The position numbers were made by a program, and so were the translations under genes. Below are positions 37,101-45,439 of a stretch of 64,000 nt of DNA, one piece after another (positions within the stretch are counted from its first letter, which is position 1; every line of letters begins with the position of its first letter). The stretch is from Roseomonas sp. (GTDB lineage: Bacteria; Pseudomonadota; Alphaproteobacteria; Acetobacterales; Acetobacteraceae): assembly GCA_031180725.1 (NCBI GenBank), contig JAPSLO010000001.1, positions 496,001 through 560,000 on the forward strand, in the 5' to 3' direction. Below the pieces are notes generated by a model, which was not told where the DNA came from, made no database searches, and was given only the letters and a program-made list of their open reading frames with translations.

Positions 37101-38923
37101 CGGGCTTCAACGAGGCCAAGCTCGCGGCCGGGTACTCGAGCTACAGCGCGATCCCGTCCGAGACATACATGGCTGGGGTGAAGGTGTGGCAGGCCGCGAA
37201 GGCGGGCGATCTCCAGGCCTTCATGGCGGCCGATGCGTCGATCCCCTTCGTGGCGGCGGTGAAGAACAAGCTGGCCCACAAGATCGGCGCGCCGAAGCCG
37301 CTGCTGGACGATGAGCTGGCCAAGGTGGCGAGCGGCGTCACGGCGAAGCATGGCGCGGTGAACACGTCCGGCGCTGACTACACCGCGGATGGCCTGGCGC
37401 TGTTCGGCGCGGCGAAGCAGGGCGACCTGACGGCGCTCATGGCCCATGCTCCGCAGAGCTACGCCGGCCACACCCTGAAGGCGCACCTGTTCGCCGAGAT
37501 GGTCCCGCCCGGGGCCAAGCTGAAGGCGTCGCAGATCAACGCCGTGGCGATCCAGGCCAAGGCGGCGAAGGGCGCGAAGCTCACCAAGGAAGAGGCCGAC
37601 GAGGTCGCCGCTCTGGCCGCCGCGGCCAAGGCCGGCCCGGCCGCGCTCGGCGCGACCAGCCCCATGACCTATCACGCGAGCCAGGTGAAGGGCGCGCTGA
37701 TGGCCGAGTTCGCCGCGCCCTATGGAGCGGTGAAGGCGGGGCAGGCCGCAGCTCCGGTCGCGGCCGCGCCGGCCGCGCAGACCGCCTCCGCCACGGCCGC
37801 TGCGGTGCCAACCCCCGCCGTGCCGCTGATCCAGCAGCCGGCGAAGGCCAAGCCGCCGAAGTTCGACCCCGCGAAGCTCACCGAGCCGCCGTCGTTCCTG
37901 AATTGGAGCGGGCCGGGCCAAGGCCTCTCCAAGAGCCACCCGAAGATGAACGAGGTGAACGAAGGCGCGGTGAAGGCCCTCTTCGAGGCGGGCAAGAGCG
38001 GCGACCCGGCCAAGGTGAAGGCCCTGATGCTCGACACCTATGACCTGAACACGAAGCAGGTCGGGGCCAAGGTCGGCTTCGAGAACCATCCCTCCAAGCA
38101 TGTGAAGGGCTACGGCCATCAGCTCTTGGCCGAGATCGACGCGCAGCTCAACCCGCCGAAGCACGTCAGCCTCCGCAACGCCGCCGACATCAAGGCGATC
38201 CATGAGGCCTTCGTCCCGCAGCCGGCCACCGCGCCCGATGTGGAGAAGGTGGGGCGCTATCTCGCCCTTGGCAGCGCGCAGGGTTCTGCCACGATTGGCG
38301 ACGATCTGCCGAAGCTGAGCAAGAAGAACGGGAAGTCGAGCGGCCTGAAATACAAAATGGCCGCGCAAGAGGCCTTCTCGAAGATGAGCGTCACCCAGCA
38401 GGACGCGATCCGCAACTACACCGATGGCGATTACGACACCATCAACGGTTCGCTCTGGGGCGGCAACCCGAACGCTGCGGCCCAGGCGGTGAAGTCGGCG
38501 ATCGCCACCCATGGCCACTACGTCGAGGCCGGCACCCTGCTCTCGCGGCGCTTCACCCCGAAGCTGCCGAAGGATCAGGGCGGCGGGGTGGATAAGGTGG
38601 CGCTGAACAAGCTGCTCGCCTCCGAGGGCAAGGTGTTGCAGGACTTGGGCATCATCTCCACGTCTGTCGATGCAGGCGTGTGGCACGGCGACATTCAGCT
38701 CAAGATCACGGTGGGCCCCGGCGTAAAGGGCCTCTTCGTGGGACCGGGATCGCATCCGAACGGCGGGGCGATCAGCTACCACCCGAGCGAGGATGAGATC
38801 ATTCTGCCACCCGACACCCGCTTCCTTGTGAAGCGGGTACGCAAGGCGGGTATAGACGAGGATGGCTTCGGTGGCGGCGGCGAGAAGCACGTCATCGAAG
38901 TGCTGGCTCTGCCGAACGAGTGA
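34136..38923 (+). CDS. 1595-aa head-associated protein: NUDIX domain, atypical kinase-like domain, Ala/Lys-rich repeats, C-terminal mono-ADP-ribosyltransferase
   Basis: NUDIX box GTAEEGLSLQANAIKEAFEETGL; kinase-like HAWLANWDAVGTGFDNLALVDGKMSVLDVGGSLLFRAQG; ART R (TLLSRRF), STS (IISTSVD), ExE (SEDEIILPPDTRF). Confidence 0.82.
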   Translation: MPKTFAEVMKAGPKLPKKLRPKLSAGQASGKFDPAKHPRNPDGTFADKPGAGNDAPRQGAAFDPSRAATFAKDRPLPKSLHGVPFAPWDDVPTTPEGWAKVKGQRKLKEPPLPKLKPGMKLGSGVIIREPDGRIWLTKPTNGFGGYDHTFPKGTAEEGLSLQANAIKEAFEETGLKVEITGFAGDVERTTSVARYYYARRVGGSPAAHGWESEAVLLVPPAQLHHYLNVPLDQRMAHELAGAPVPPPKPEAPPASFGQGLVAPQFGIGQPSQAKGGGKPKPQVWGGKAGGGKATLFDNLYSSLGWSKPVRKEAGPVLFDQAVELIEKAVKLPPHISKLVKPGKKKPTPGQVRIKGDGDGDGIPYEDKIKKPSAPRTKKVELPKAGSVAAAAKLHGVDTAKWPVATNGAAASAKKWIEGYEAAWAAGDLDTLASLKPNLDALLPGKGNPYTKGKAKAWQALHEDLVAQKASKAMAEATAGPVATKGWTKVGGQLGSNPGGQFTDAAGVKHYVKFSKSADHAKNEAVAAKLYELVGSPVVPVKLADVEALSGGAAKLGIASTWVSKTPLNPNSQAHLALAAEDFATHAWLANWDAVGTGFDNLALVDGKMSVLDVGGSLLFRAQGGPKGAAFGVDAVEWDTMRSLKTPGDAPKVFSSMTAEQLHASAKKVANIPDDAIRDVVMAHGPGSLDDRKALAEVLIKRKQSIVAKADALGLGPVKTVGAVPEPNAAAVAKVADPPAAPPAGRDITPATAQAAKAPRAPKAAAGALDDAEITAALGAEAKLFAGTPHYDAMFAAVKAGDEAALAAVKTPTALAKADKDALLGVLKAKKGGPAPAPAPESVPTVTPVALPAVPTKITSPANPLTAQKKAVLDTVQKAAADYAAGTITAEAALAAMGAVKFPNVLNTYWKPLKKWQVESMAAISTHATAKKAAQEAAEKAAQAAKAAPAPAAPAAAPAASLTPTTAALPPKPAVAPAQGKKVTKVAAKAGFNEAKLAAGYSSYSAIPSETYMAGVKVWQAAKAGDLQAFMAADASIPFVAAVKNKLAHKIGAPKPLLDDELAKVASGVTAKHGAVNTSGADYTADGLALFGAAKQGDLTALMAHAPQSYAGHTLKAHLFAEMVPPGAKLKASQINAVAIQAKAAKGAKLTKEEADEVAALAAAAKAGPAALGATSPMTYHASQVKGALMAEFAAPYGAVKAGQAAAPVAAAPAAQTASATAAAVPTPAVPLIQQPAKAKPPKFDPAKLTEPPSFLNWSGPGQGLSKSHPKMNEVNEGAVKALFEAGKSGDPAKVKALMLDTYDLNTKQVGAKVGFENHPSKHVKGYGHQLLAEIDAQLNPPKHVSLRNAADIKAIHEAFVPQPATAPDVEKVGRYLALGSAQGSATIGDDLPKLSKKNGKSSGLKYKMAAQEAFSKMSVTQQDAIRNYTDGDYDTINGSLWGGNPNAAAQAVKSAIATHGHYVEAGTLLSRRFTPKLPKDQGGGVDKVALNKLLASEGKVLQDLGIISTSVDAGVWHGDIQLKITVGPGVKGLFVGPGSHPNGGAISYHPSEDEIILPPDTRFLVKRVRKAGIDEDGFGGGGEKHVIEVLALPNE

Positions 38924-38931
38924 GGGGTGAG

Positions 38932-39501
38932 ATGAGCGACCGCATTGCGGATGACCAGCCGCACCCGGGCAGCCCGAAGAGCCTGGAGCCGCGCGATCTG
39001 GAGGCCATGCCGACGCTCGTCGCCTCGGCCGACGATGGCGGGAAGCCCTCCCTGGCGGATAGTGCGGCGCTGCTCCGCCTGTTCGGCGAGTACGTGGGCG
39101 GCATCGCAGAACGGTGGGGGCAGGCCGGCAACGGCACGCTGGACCGGACCCAGGCGGTGAAGATCACCGACGCCGAGCTCGATCGCCTGGCGGGGATCCT
39201 GGCCGGCAAGGACGCGACCTGGCATTCGGCGGGCCAGTGGACCGAGAAGGGCATGCCGGCGCACCTGTCGAAGGTGCTGGCCGAGATCGTTCCCAATCTG
39301 GTGGAGAAGGAGGGCCCGGTGCGGGCCCTGCTCGGCTACGTGACGCTCGAAACCTATGGCGCCTGCGCCGACATGGCCAACGGGCAGACCGTGGATGATC
39401 TGCGCGAGCGTCTGGAGGGCATCGTTGAGGACGCGACGAGGCTTGCCCTGGGACTGCCGCCCGACGCCGCCTTCGAGGGCGGCGCCGTGGCGGAAGGGTA
39501 G
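38932..39501 (+). CDS. hypothetical protein downstream of ART gene
   Basis: MSDRIADDQPHPGSPKSLEPRDLEAMPTLVASADDGGKPSLADSAALLRLFGEYVGGIAERWGQAGNGTLDRTQAVKITDAELDRLAGILAG; start 38932 or 38920. Confidence 0.6.
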   Translation: MSDRIADDQPHPGSPKSLEPRDLEAMPTLVASADDGGKPSLADSAALLRLFGEYVGGIAERWGQAGNGTLDRTQAVKITDAELDRLAGILAGKDATWHSAGQWTEKGMPAHLSKVLAEIVPNLVEKEGPVRALLGYVTLETYGACADMANGQTVDDLRERLEGIVEDATRLALGLPPDAAFEGGAVAEG

Positions 39502-39626
39502 GGCAGGGGCGCCCGGCGGCCCGGTCGCACGAGATTGAGCGGCATGGCTGGGCGGCTCGGGCGATTATGCCACCGGCGAGGCCCACACCCCCCGGTGGCG
39601 CTGAAGCCGGTCGGAGTGGTGCGTGG

Positions 39627-39655
39627 GCCCCGCTGGCGCGAGCCGGCGGGGCTTT
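39627..39655. terminator. intrinsic terminator between convergent genes
   Basis: GCCCCGCTGGC-GCGA-GCCGGCGGGGC followed by TTT; 11-bp stem with one G-T pair. Confidence 0.6.
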
Positions 39656-39661
39656 CGCGTT

Positions 39662-39901
39662 TCAGCGGCGGCGCATGGCCCGTCGCCATGCAGCCTCGGC
39701 CGACGCTGCATCGGGGATCCTGCCGTCCACCCGCAGGCCGGCCATGGCAAACTGCGTCGCCGCCTTGGCCCAATCCAACTCTCCCTCGGCTATGAGCGCC
39801 TCTACCTCGGCCCGGTGCTCGCGCATCCAGCCCACTAGGTCCGCGCGGCGCAGCTCTGCCTGCACTTCCCGCAGCATCCGCATGTGCAAGACATCGCGCA
39901 T
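39662..39901 (-). CDS. small hypothetical protein
   Basis: MRDVLHMRMLREVQAELRRADLVGWMREHRAEVEALIAEGELDWAKAATQFAMAGLRVDGRIPDAASAEAAWRRAMRRR. Confidence 0.5.
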   Translation of the reverse strand: MRDVLHMRMLREVQAELRRADLVGWMREHRAEVEALIAEGELDWAKAATQFAMAGLRVDGRIPDAASAEAAWRRAMRRR

Positions 39902-40157
39902 GCCACCGGAACGCCGCTGAAGCGGCCGCTGGCGGCCTCTCCCGTGCATGTGACGGCGGCTGTTGCGCACCCTCGAAAATGTCCGCACATTATCCACAGC
40001 CACCAGCCCGGTTACATGGCGGCGTAGCGCCACAAATCCACATTTCCACTGTCCCGGCGACGAAATGAGCGGGCAAATGCAGCAGCAGGCGGGGGCTCTT
40101 GGCTGCCGGTCGTGCCCTTGCCCCCATCCGGGCATTCCTGCAACCTATCGGCGAATT

Positions 40158-40436
40158 ATGTCGGCGCAGTACAAACCTGAGGGTCTGCTAATGAAGGTAG
40201 TTGTCTGGGACGGCGAACAGAAGCGCGTAATCGGGCGTGCTGACGTGCCGCTGACGGCCGGTCCAGTTCTAGAGGTCCCGCTATTCGGAGCCGCCTCAAC
40301 CATCATCGAGAAGTATACGATCGGCACAATGACCGTTGTGCGTGGATCTGAACCTCCGAGCGTGGAACGGGTCATCGAGCTGGCCACTGGTCAGCCGCCA
40401 GAGTTGCTGCCTGGTTGGTCCGCCCTGGCCTCTTAG
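40158..40436 (+). CDS. hypothetical protein
   Basis: ATG 40158; lower-GC sequence; precedes hydrolase-like gene. Confidence 0.55.
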   Translation: MSAQYKPEGLLMKVVVWDGEQKRVIGRADVPLTAGPVLEVPLFGAASTIIEKYTIGTMTVVRGSEPPSVERVIELATGQPPELLPGWSALAS

Positions 40437-40445
40437 AGTGATGTT

Positions 40446-41432
40446 GTGGCCATGCTGGGGAAAGCTGTTCTCGACCCAGAATTAGCGATGCTCGTCTACG
40501 AGGACCACGCCGCGCAAATCCTGCTGGCGGGTGGTCCCGGAAGGCCGCTGGTCGTCACGTTCAACGCGCTAGACTTCATCCCGAACGGCAGGCGGTTTTG
40601 GGGGGACGAGCCTCTGCGGAAGCTCGGCCTGTCGGCCCTTGGCATCGTGGCCAAGCGCAGCCGATGGTTTGCTGACGGCTTCATGCGACGGGCGCTGAAC
40701 GCCGCCATGACCCATCTCGCTCCCTACCCTGATCGCCTTGCCTACGGGTTCTCTATGGGCGCGTATGGCGCCATCCGACATGCCCGCAAGCTGGGCTGCC
40801 AGGTCGTGGTGGCCTTATCTCCGCAATGGACCATCGAACCCGCCAAGCTGGCCGGGGTCGAGCAGCCCTATCGGGACTTCTATCGTCCGGACAAGCATGA
40901 CGGCATGGCGCTGACCGATTTCCCGGACAACGCCCGGCTCTATTTGGTCTTCGACCCCCACAACCGACACGATGCATGGCATGCTGCCCGCATCTGCGAA
41001 CACATCCCGGCGGCAGTTCCTGTGCACATGCCGTTCGTCGGCCACGAGACGATCTGGCCCCTCAGCGGCACGGCAATTCTCGGAGACTTGCTAGGTGCTG
41101 CATGGGCGCGGGACGATGACCGCGTGCGGGCAGTGGCGAGGCAGGCCAGGCGTTCCTTCCCCGGCCGCGGCGTGCGGATGGCGGCCCACCTGCGGCGCCG
41201 CAAGACAGTCCTGGCCCGGGCGAAGGGGATCAAGCTGCTGCTCGAAACTGGGCACCTTGCCGCTGCGGACCAGGCCGCCCGGGTCTGGCTGGCCTATGCC
41301 GAGGCGGCGCGTCGCCCTGCAGAGGTCCGCGCAAGTGCCCAAGAAGCAATTGCGCTCAACCCAGGCAGGCATCTGGTCGCCGAGGCAGAACGGCTGATCG
41401 CGAATGCATGTGCCTCTGAGAGGCCCAGGTAG
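40446..41432 (+). CDS. alpha/beta-hydrolase-like protein
   Basis: LAYGFSMGAYGAIRHARKLGCQVVVALSPQW nucleophile elbow GFSMG; C-terminal helical repeats. Confidence 0.6.
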   Translation: MAMLGKAVLDPELAMLVYEDHAAQILLAGGPGRPLVVTFNALDFIPNGRRFWGDEPLRKLGLSALGIVAKRSRWFADGFMRRALNAAMTHLAPYPDRLAYGFSMGAYGAIRHARKLGCQVVVALSPQWTIEPAKLAGVEQPYRDFYRPDKHDGMALTDFPDNARLYLVFDPHNRHDAWHAARICEHIPAAVPVHMPFVGHETIWPLSGTAILGDLLGAAWARDDDRVRAVARQARRSFPGRGVRMAAHLRRRKTVLARAKGIKLLLETGHLAAADQAARVWLAYAEAARRPAEVRASAQEAIALNPGRHLVAEAERLIANACASERPR

Positions 41433-41434
41433 CG

Positions 41435-41911
41435 ATGGACGAGGCCGGTCCTGGTCATGCAGCGCCTGAAGCTTCTGAGCGTGCCAGGCGCAAAGGCCGA
41501 CAGCGCAAGCTGGAGGGCGATAGCCGCGCTGCATGGAACCTGAAGAGGCTTCGGCTCGCGTCTGGGCTATCCCAGTCCGACGTTGCAGAAGCGCTCGGCA
41601 GGGATCATCAGTCGATCAGCGGCGTGGAGCGGGGACGCAGCGGTCTTTTTAGCGGCGACCTCATCAGTTTGGCCGCGCTTTTCGGCGTGCCTGTGGAGGA
41701 GTTTTTCAGGCCGATTGATGGTCAGCCAGAGCCGATAGAGGTCATAGGTGGCGAACGCCTAGCAGGGTTGTTCAGGGCGTTCGCCGAGATCCAGGAAGTC
41801 CAGGCCCGGCAGGCGTTGCTGTCTCTTGCCAGGGCACTAGCCGAGGGGTGCCAAAACCAGCGGCTCGAGCGTGGCTTGAACGGCACCGCGGTGGGACGCG
41901 GCGCCGTCTGA
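41435..41911 (+). CDS. XRE-family HTH regulator
   Basis: WNLKRLRLASGLSQSDVAEALGRDHQSISGVERGRSGLFSGDLISLAALFGVPVEEFF. Confidence 0.8.
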   Translation: MDEAGPGHAAPEASERARRKGRQRKLEGDSRAAWNLKRLRLASGLSQSDVAEALGRDHQSISGVERGRSGLFSGDLISLAALFGVPVEEFFRPIDGQPEPIEVIGGERLAGLFRAFAEIQEVQARQALLSLARALAEGCQNQRLERGLNGTAVGRGAV

Positions 41912-41949
41912 CCTCGGCCGATGGCACCGCGGCCTTGCAGGCTCGGTTC

Positions 41950-42159
41950 TCAGTGTGCGCTGGTATTCCGGCTGGCAAAGGAAATGCTGCGGATTGCTTC
42001 TGCCTCTGCCCGCAACAGGTCGCAAAGGCGCGCCAACAGCTGAGCGGCACGATCTTGGCCACTCTGGCCAGCTTGCTGGGTCAGTGCTGTGAGGTGCTCA
42101 GACGCGCGCTCAAGCAGGGCGGCGGCGTCCTGGCGAAGTTGAGCATGGGCAATAGCCAT
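41950..42159 (-). CDS. small helical hypothetical protein
   Basis: MAIAHAQLRQDAAALLERASEHLTALTQQAGQSGQDRAAQLLARLCDLLRAEAEAIRS... Confidence 0.45.
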   Translation of the reverse strand: MAIAHAQLRQDAAALLERASEHLTALTQQAGQSGQDRAAQLLARLCDLLRAEAEAIRSISFASRNTSAH

Positions 42160-42381
42160 GATCTTTCGTCCTGCTACCCGAGGTTGATGTATGTGCGCCA
42201 CATTCGCGCTTACAGCAGTAAGAGGCTTGCCTCACGAAAAAGTAAACACGCTCTTGGCAGGGTCACGGCCGCACGCCGAGTCGACGGGCGCCCACCTAAG
42301 CGCGCATAAGAGATTGATTTTGCTCGATATCGAATCCCTTGCCGCGTAGACCGGGAGAGGGTGCATTGACATAACAAAATG

Positions 42382-42654
42382 TTACATATCTTGACAGGGA
42401 CTCTTCCGGCCTAGCTCGGCCTCCAGGCGCGACAAAACCGTGTCAGCTGCGGCAGCGAGTTCTGCTCGGAATGCGAGCTGGTCCAGATAGCGGAATTGCT
42501 CGAAGAGGTCGGAGGTGAGCAGGCGGGCGAGGTCGGTCCGCAGCAACTGGATGTGCTGAAGGGCAGCGTCTGGGTCATTGATCTTTCGCAATTCGGCCCG
42601 GAGCGCCTGGTCCAGGGCGTCGCGCAGCTTATCCTGGACCTCATTTCGCTGCAT
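42382..42654 (-). CDS. small helical hypothetical protein
   Basis: MQRNEVQDKLRDALDQALRAELRKINDPDAALQHIQLLRTDLARLLTSDLFEQFRYLDQLAFRAELAAAADTVLSRLEAEL. Confidence 0.5.
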   Translation of the reverse strand: MQRNEVQDKLRDALDQALRAELRKINDPDAALQHIQLLRTDLARLLTSDLFEQFRYLDQLAFRAELAAAADTVLSRLEAELGRKSPCQDM

Positions 42655-42902
42655 GGAGCTCTCCTGGTCCTTCCCATGCCCCCCAGCGAACGCCTCTGCT
42701 GCGTCGCAGCGCAAGAGGTATCAGCGCGCAATTCAGAGATCCGGCTGCGCTGAGAGCGGCAGCATACACTGCGGTTACATCGGTATGCGTAGTCTTGGCG
42801 GGTACACTAGCGCCTGCGGTCGACCCTCAGCCGTCGGCGCCTGCTGGAGTATGATTGGTGTCCTTTACGGACCGTGGCGCCGAGCGAGCGCCCTGCTTTT
42901 GC

Positions 42903-43352
42903 CTACCGTAGCCACCAAGAGGCCATCCAGTAGGCCAGGCGCTCGGCTTCGTCCCGCGGGACTTCGATGCTCCACATCGGCGCGCGCATCCGCAGCAGCG
43001 GTAGATCCTGCGAATAATGCACGTTGTTGTCCGCCCAGGCGTCGATGCGCGGGCCACCGGGGCTCGTCTGAAAGCTGATCCCGGGAAGAGCGGTTCGCGC
43101 CTCCATCGGATCCCGCAGCTTCGGGGCAGGGGCCTCGTTGGCGGGTGGGATCAGGATCACATGGGCCGGCCCGCGTCTGCACTCGGGCGCCCGGCAGCGG
43201 AGTCGCACTGCTATGTCCGCGATCATGCGGCTGCCGCCCAGCTCCCGCGCCAGGTGCCGGCACGACAGGATCGCAGTCCGGCCGCAGTGGCACTCCACGA
43301 CCAGCCGGGCATCGCCGGCCGCCTCCAGTGTCACATGGAGGCTGCGACGCAT
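42903..43352 (-). CDS. hypothetical protein with zinc-ligand-like cysteines
   Basis: VVECHCGRTAILSCRHLARELGG...LRCRAPECRRGPAHVILI. Confidence 0.55.
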   Translation of the reverse strand: MRRSLHVTLEAAGDARLVVECHCGRTAILSCRHLARELGGSRMIADIAVRLRCRAPECRRGPAHVILIPPANEAPAPKLRDPMEARTALPGISFQTSPGGPRIDAWADNNVHYSQDLPLLRMRAPMWSIEVPRDEAERLAYWMASWWLR

Positions 43353-43567
43353 GCGCGGGCTGGGCGGGGCCGGAAGTGCCTACGGTCCCCGGTCAACATC
43401 TCGACCACCTCATTGGCGGCCGCCAGGCCGCGCAGCGCGGCGCGGTAGTCGTCGCTGCCAGGTATGGCGACCACGCTGGCACGCGCGGAGGCGTCGATCA
43501 TCAGGCTGGCAGCGAGCAGCAGCTCGGATCGGGCGAGCTCGGCGGGAGGGAGGGGTTCCTCGACCAT
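43331..43567 (-). CDS. hypothetical protein
   Basis: 78-aa ORF overlapping the next gene. Confidence 0.45.
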   Translation of the reverse strand: MVEEPLPPAELARSELLLAASLMIDASARASVVAIPGSDDYRAALRGLAAANEVVEMLTGDRRHFRPRPARACVAASM

Positions 43568-43648
43568 GCCGGCACCCTAGCATGGGAACAGAAAGCGAAC
43601 ATAGGGGCGAGATCGTGCCCCCTGGGCCCGCGGCGAACATCCCACCCG

Positions 43649-43882
43649 TTATGTCGGCTTCGGCGGCTGTGCTGCCTCGCGGGCGTCGTACTCGGCCAGC
43701 GTGGTCTGCCAGCCTCGCTCCCCGTGCTCGCGGACCTTCGTCCGCTCCGCCTCCGGCGCGTCGCCGGCGATCCGCGCCGCCGCCACGGTGAGCACCATCG
43801 CGGCGAGGTGCCGCGGCAGCATGAGAGCCTGATGCTCCAGTGCCAGGGCGATTTCGTTCAGCTCTCGGCCTGCGTCACTCAT
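43649..43882 (-). CDS. hypothetical protein
   Basis: MSDAGRELNEIALALEHQALMLPRHLAAMVLTVAAARIAGDAPEAERTKVREHGERGWQTTLAEYDAREAAQPPKPT. Confidence 0.5.
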   Translation of the reverse strand: MSDAGRELNEIALALEHQALMLPRHLAAMVLTVAAARIAGDAPEAERTKVREHGERGWQTTLAEYDAREAAQPPKPT

Positions 43883-43886
43883 GGGG

Positions 43887-44192
43887 CTACTCACCTTCCA
43901 GCGCGCAGAGGCGCTTGTGCGTGCTCTCGGAATCGGCCGCACCGAGCAGGCGGCGCAGCTCGGAGCGGACGCGCTCCTCGCCTTCAGCGTTGCCCCACCG
44001 CCGCCCGTGGCGCTGTCCCTCGATGTAGCCATGCACGAACGCCTCGGCGGCCTCGGCGGAGCGGCTGATGCCCGGCAGGATCAGCCGGGTGTCGCCGTCG
44101 GCGCTCTGGACCACGGCGGAGCCAATCCGCCAGATCCAGCCATCACCGCCGGCAGTGAATTCGTGGTGGGTTGCGGCTGCGGTTTCGCTCAT
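43887..44192 (-). CDS. hypothetical protein
   Basis: MSETAAATHHEFTAGGDGWIWRIGSAVVQSADGDTRLILPGISRSAEAAEAFVHGYIEGQRHGRRWG... Confidence 0.55.
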   Translation of the reverse strand: MSETAAATHHEFTAGGDGWIWRIGSAVVQSADGDTRLILPGISRSAEAAEAFVHGYIEGQRHGRRWGNAEGEERVRSELRRLLGAADSESTHKRLCALEGE

Positions 44193-44212
44193 GGAGGCCT
44201 CCGGTGGCGGGA

Positions 44213-44443
44213 TCAGGTGGAGGGGCTGCGATAGACGTGGACGCCCATGATCGGCGCCATCCACACGGCCGGGTTTCGCTTCATGCCCTCGGCAAAGCAC
44301 TCCGCCATCCGCATGGCGTCGCGGATATCCTCGGCGTCTACGTAGAAGTAGTGCGTGCGGTCGCCCGCCGCCTTCTGATCGGCTTCCTGGCCGGCGCCGG
44401 TGGAATGCGGCCAAGCCTCGATCGTGATGCGCCATCTCAGCAT
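44213..44443 (-). CDS. hypothetical protein
   Basis: MLRWRITIEAWPHSTGAGQEADQKAAGDRTHYFYVDAEDIRDAMRMAECFAEGMKRNPAVWMAPIMGVHVYRSPST. Confidence 0.55.
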   Translation of the reverse strand: MLRWRITIEAWPHSTGAGQEADQKAAGDRTHYFYVDAEDIRDAMRMAECFAEGMKRNPAVWMAPIMGVHVYRSPST

Positions 44444-44457
44444 GATGCCTCCAGTGC

Positions 44458-44616
44458 TCAGCGGGTTGGATCGAAAACCGGCTCGATCCATTCGGAGCGG
44501 CGGTCGAAGGTTTGCCCGTGGGCATCGGTGCAGATGACTTCGCGCAGCCACCACCAGCGGAGCCGCGACCAGCGGAACCGCTTGCATATGCGGGTCTTCA
44601 GCGACCAATCGGGCAT
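44458..44616 (-). CDS. small basic/Trp-rich hypothetical protein
   Basis: 52-aa ORF MPDWSLKTRICKRFRWSRLRWWWLREVICTDAHGQTFDRRSEWIEPVFDPTR filling the gap between neighbours; below the ORF track cutoff. Confidence 0.4.
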   Translation of the reverse strand: MPDWSLKTRICKRFRWSRLRWWWLREVICTDAHGQTFDRRSEWIEPVFDPTR

Positions 44617-44933
44617 CACCGGCCCTCCGTTGCGGCGCTCGCCTCGCCCAGCGAGCGAAGCTCATCCTTGAAATCCTCGGCGCTCCAATCGAGGGGCCTG
44701 CGCAGCAAGGCCTCATTGGTGACGAGGTACCAATTCCGTGAGCCATCGGCGTCGCGGTAGGATTTCACTGCGGCCGGCGGCCGTGCCAGCCGGCGCGCGT
44801 TGGCATCGGGGTGGTCGAGGTCGTAGCCGAGGCCTGAAGCGCAGCGGCGCACAAGCGTCTCCCATGCGCCTGGTGAAAGGCTCCACCAGCCGCCAAACTG
44901 CTCGACGTACACGCGGCGGATCTTGGTGCTCAT
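44616..44933 (-). CDS. hypothetical protein
   Basis: MSTKIRRVYVEQFGGWWSLSPGAWETLVRRCASGLGYDLDHPDANARRLARPPAAVKSYRDADGSRNWYLVTNEALLRRPLDWSAEDF. Confidence 0.55.
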   Translation of the reverse strand: MSTKIRRVYVEQFGGWWSLSPGAWETLVRRCASGLGYDLDHPDANARRLARPPAAVKSYRDADGSRNWYLVTNEALLRRPLDWSAEDFKDELRSLGEASAATEGR

Positions 44934-45199
44934 GCTGCCCCCCTTCCGAACACCCGGGCGGCGTGCTTCGCGTAGACCGCGACCGCCTTCCAATAGGCGG
45001 CCATCGGCGCCTTCCGGGTGCGCCATGCGTGCTGCGCCCGCCGGTCTGCATCGGCCGCGAGCTCACGCAGCAGCGCCACCAGCGGGGCGCGGGTCTCGCG
45101 GGGCAGGGCGAGGATCTCCCGCGTGGCGGGCAGGGTAAGCAGCGGGTTGCGCACCTCGGCGCGATCGCTGCGGGGCACGGCGCCGTCGAGCGGCATCAC
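44930..45199 (-). CDS. hypothetical protein
   Basis: 89-aa ORF, 4-nt overlaps both sides. Confidence 0.5.
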   Translation of the reverse strand: MMPLDGAVPRSDRAEVRNPLLTLPATREILALPRETRAPLVALLRELAADADRRAQHAWRTRKAPMAAYWKAVAVYAKHAARVFGRGAA

Positions 45200-45438
45200 G
45201 CGGCCTCCGCCTTGGTGACGCTCGCCGCGGCGTCGTCGTGCAGCACGAGCCCCTGCCGCGCCAGGATTTCGGCAACCTGCTCGCGCGTCTCGCCGATGCC
45301 GAAGGTGGCGGAAAGCCCACCATCGGCGTTGAACAGGGCGAGCCGCAGGCGGCCTTTGACCACCCGCTGAGCGACGAAGCCAACCGCGCGCGGGTGCAGG
45401 TTGGCCGGCGGGAGTTGGTAGCCGTAGGGGACGGCCAT
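45196..45438 (-). CDS. hypothetical protein
   Basis: MAVPYGYQLPPANLHPRAVGFVAQRVVKGRLRLALFNADGGLSATFGIGETREQVAEILARQGLVLHDDAAASVTKAEAA. Confidence 0.5.
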   Translation of the reverse strand: MAVPYGYQLPPANLHPRAVGFVAQRVVKGRLRLALFNADGGLSATFGIGETREQVAEILARQGLVLHDDAAASVTKAEAA

Positions 45439-45439
45439 C

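Noticed and set aside
32888-38890. 2000-aa minus-strand ORF
   Set aside because: Antisense to portal, MuF and ART genes whose plus-strand translations show clear domains; Arg/His/Leu/Gly-rich composition typical of high-GC shadow ORFs.
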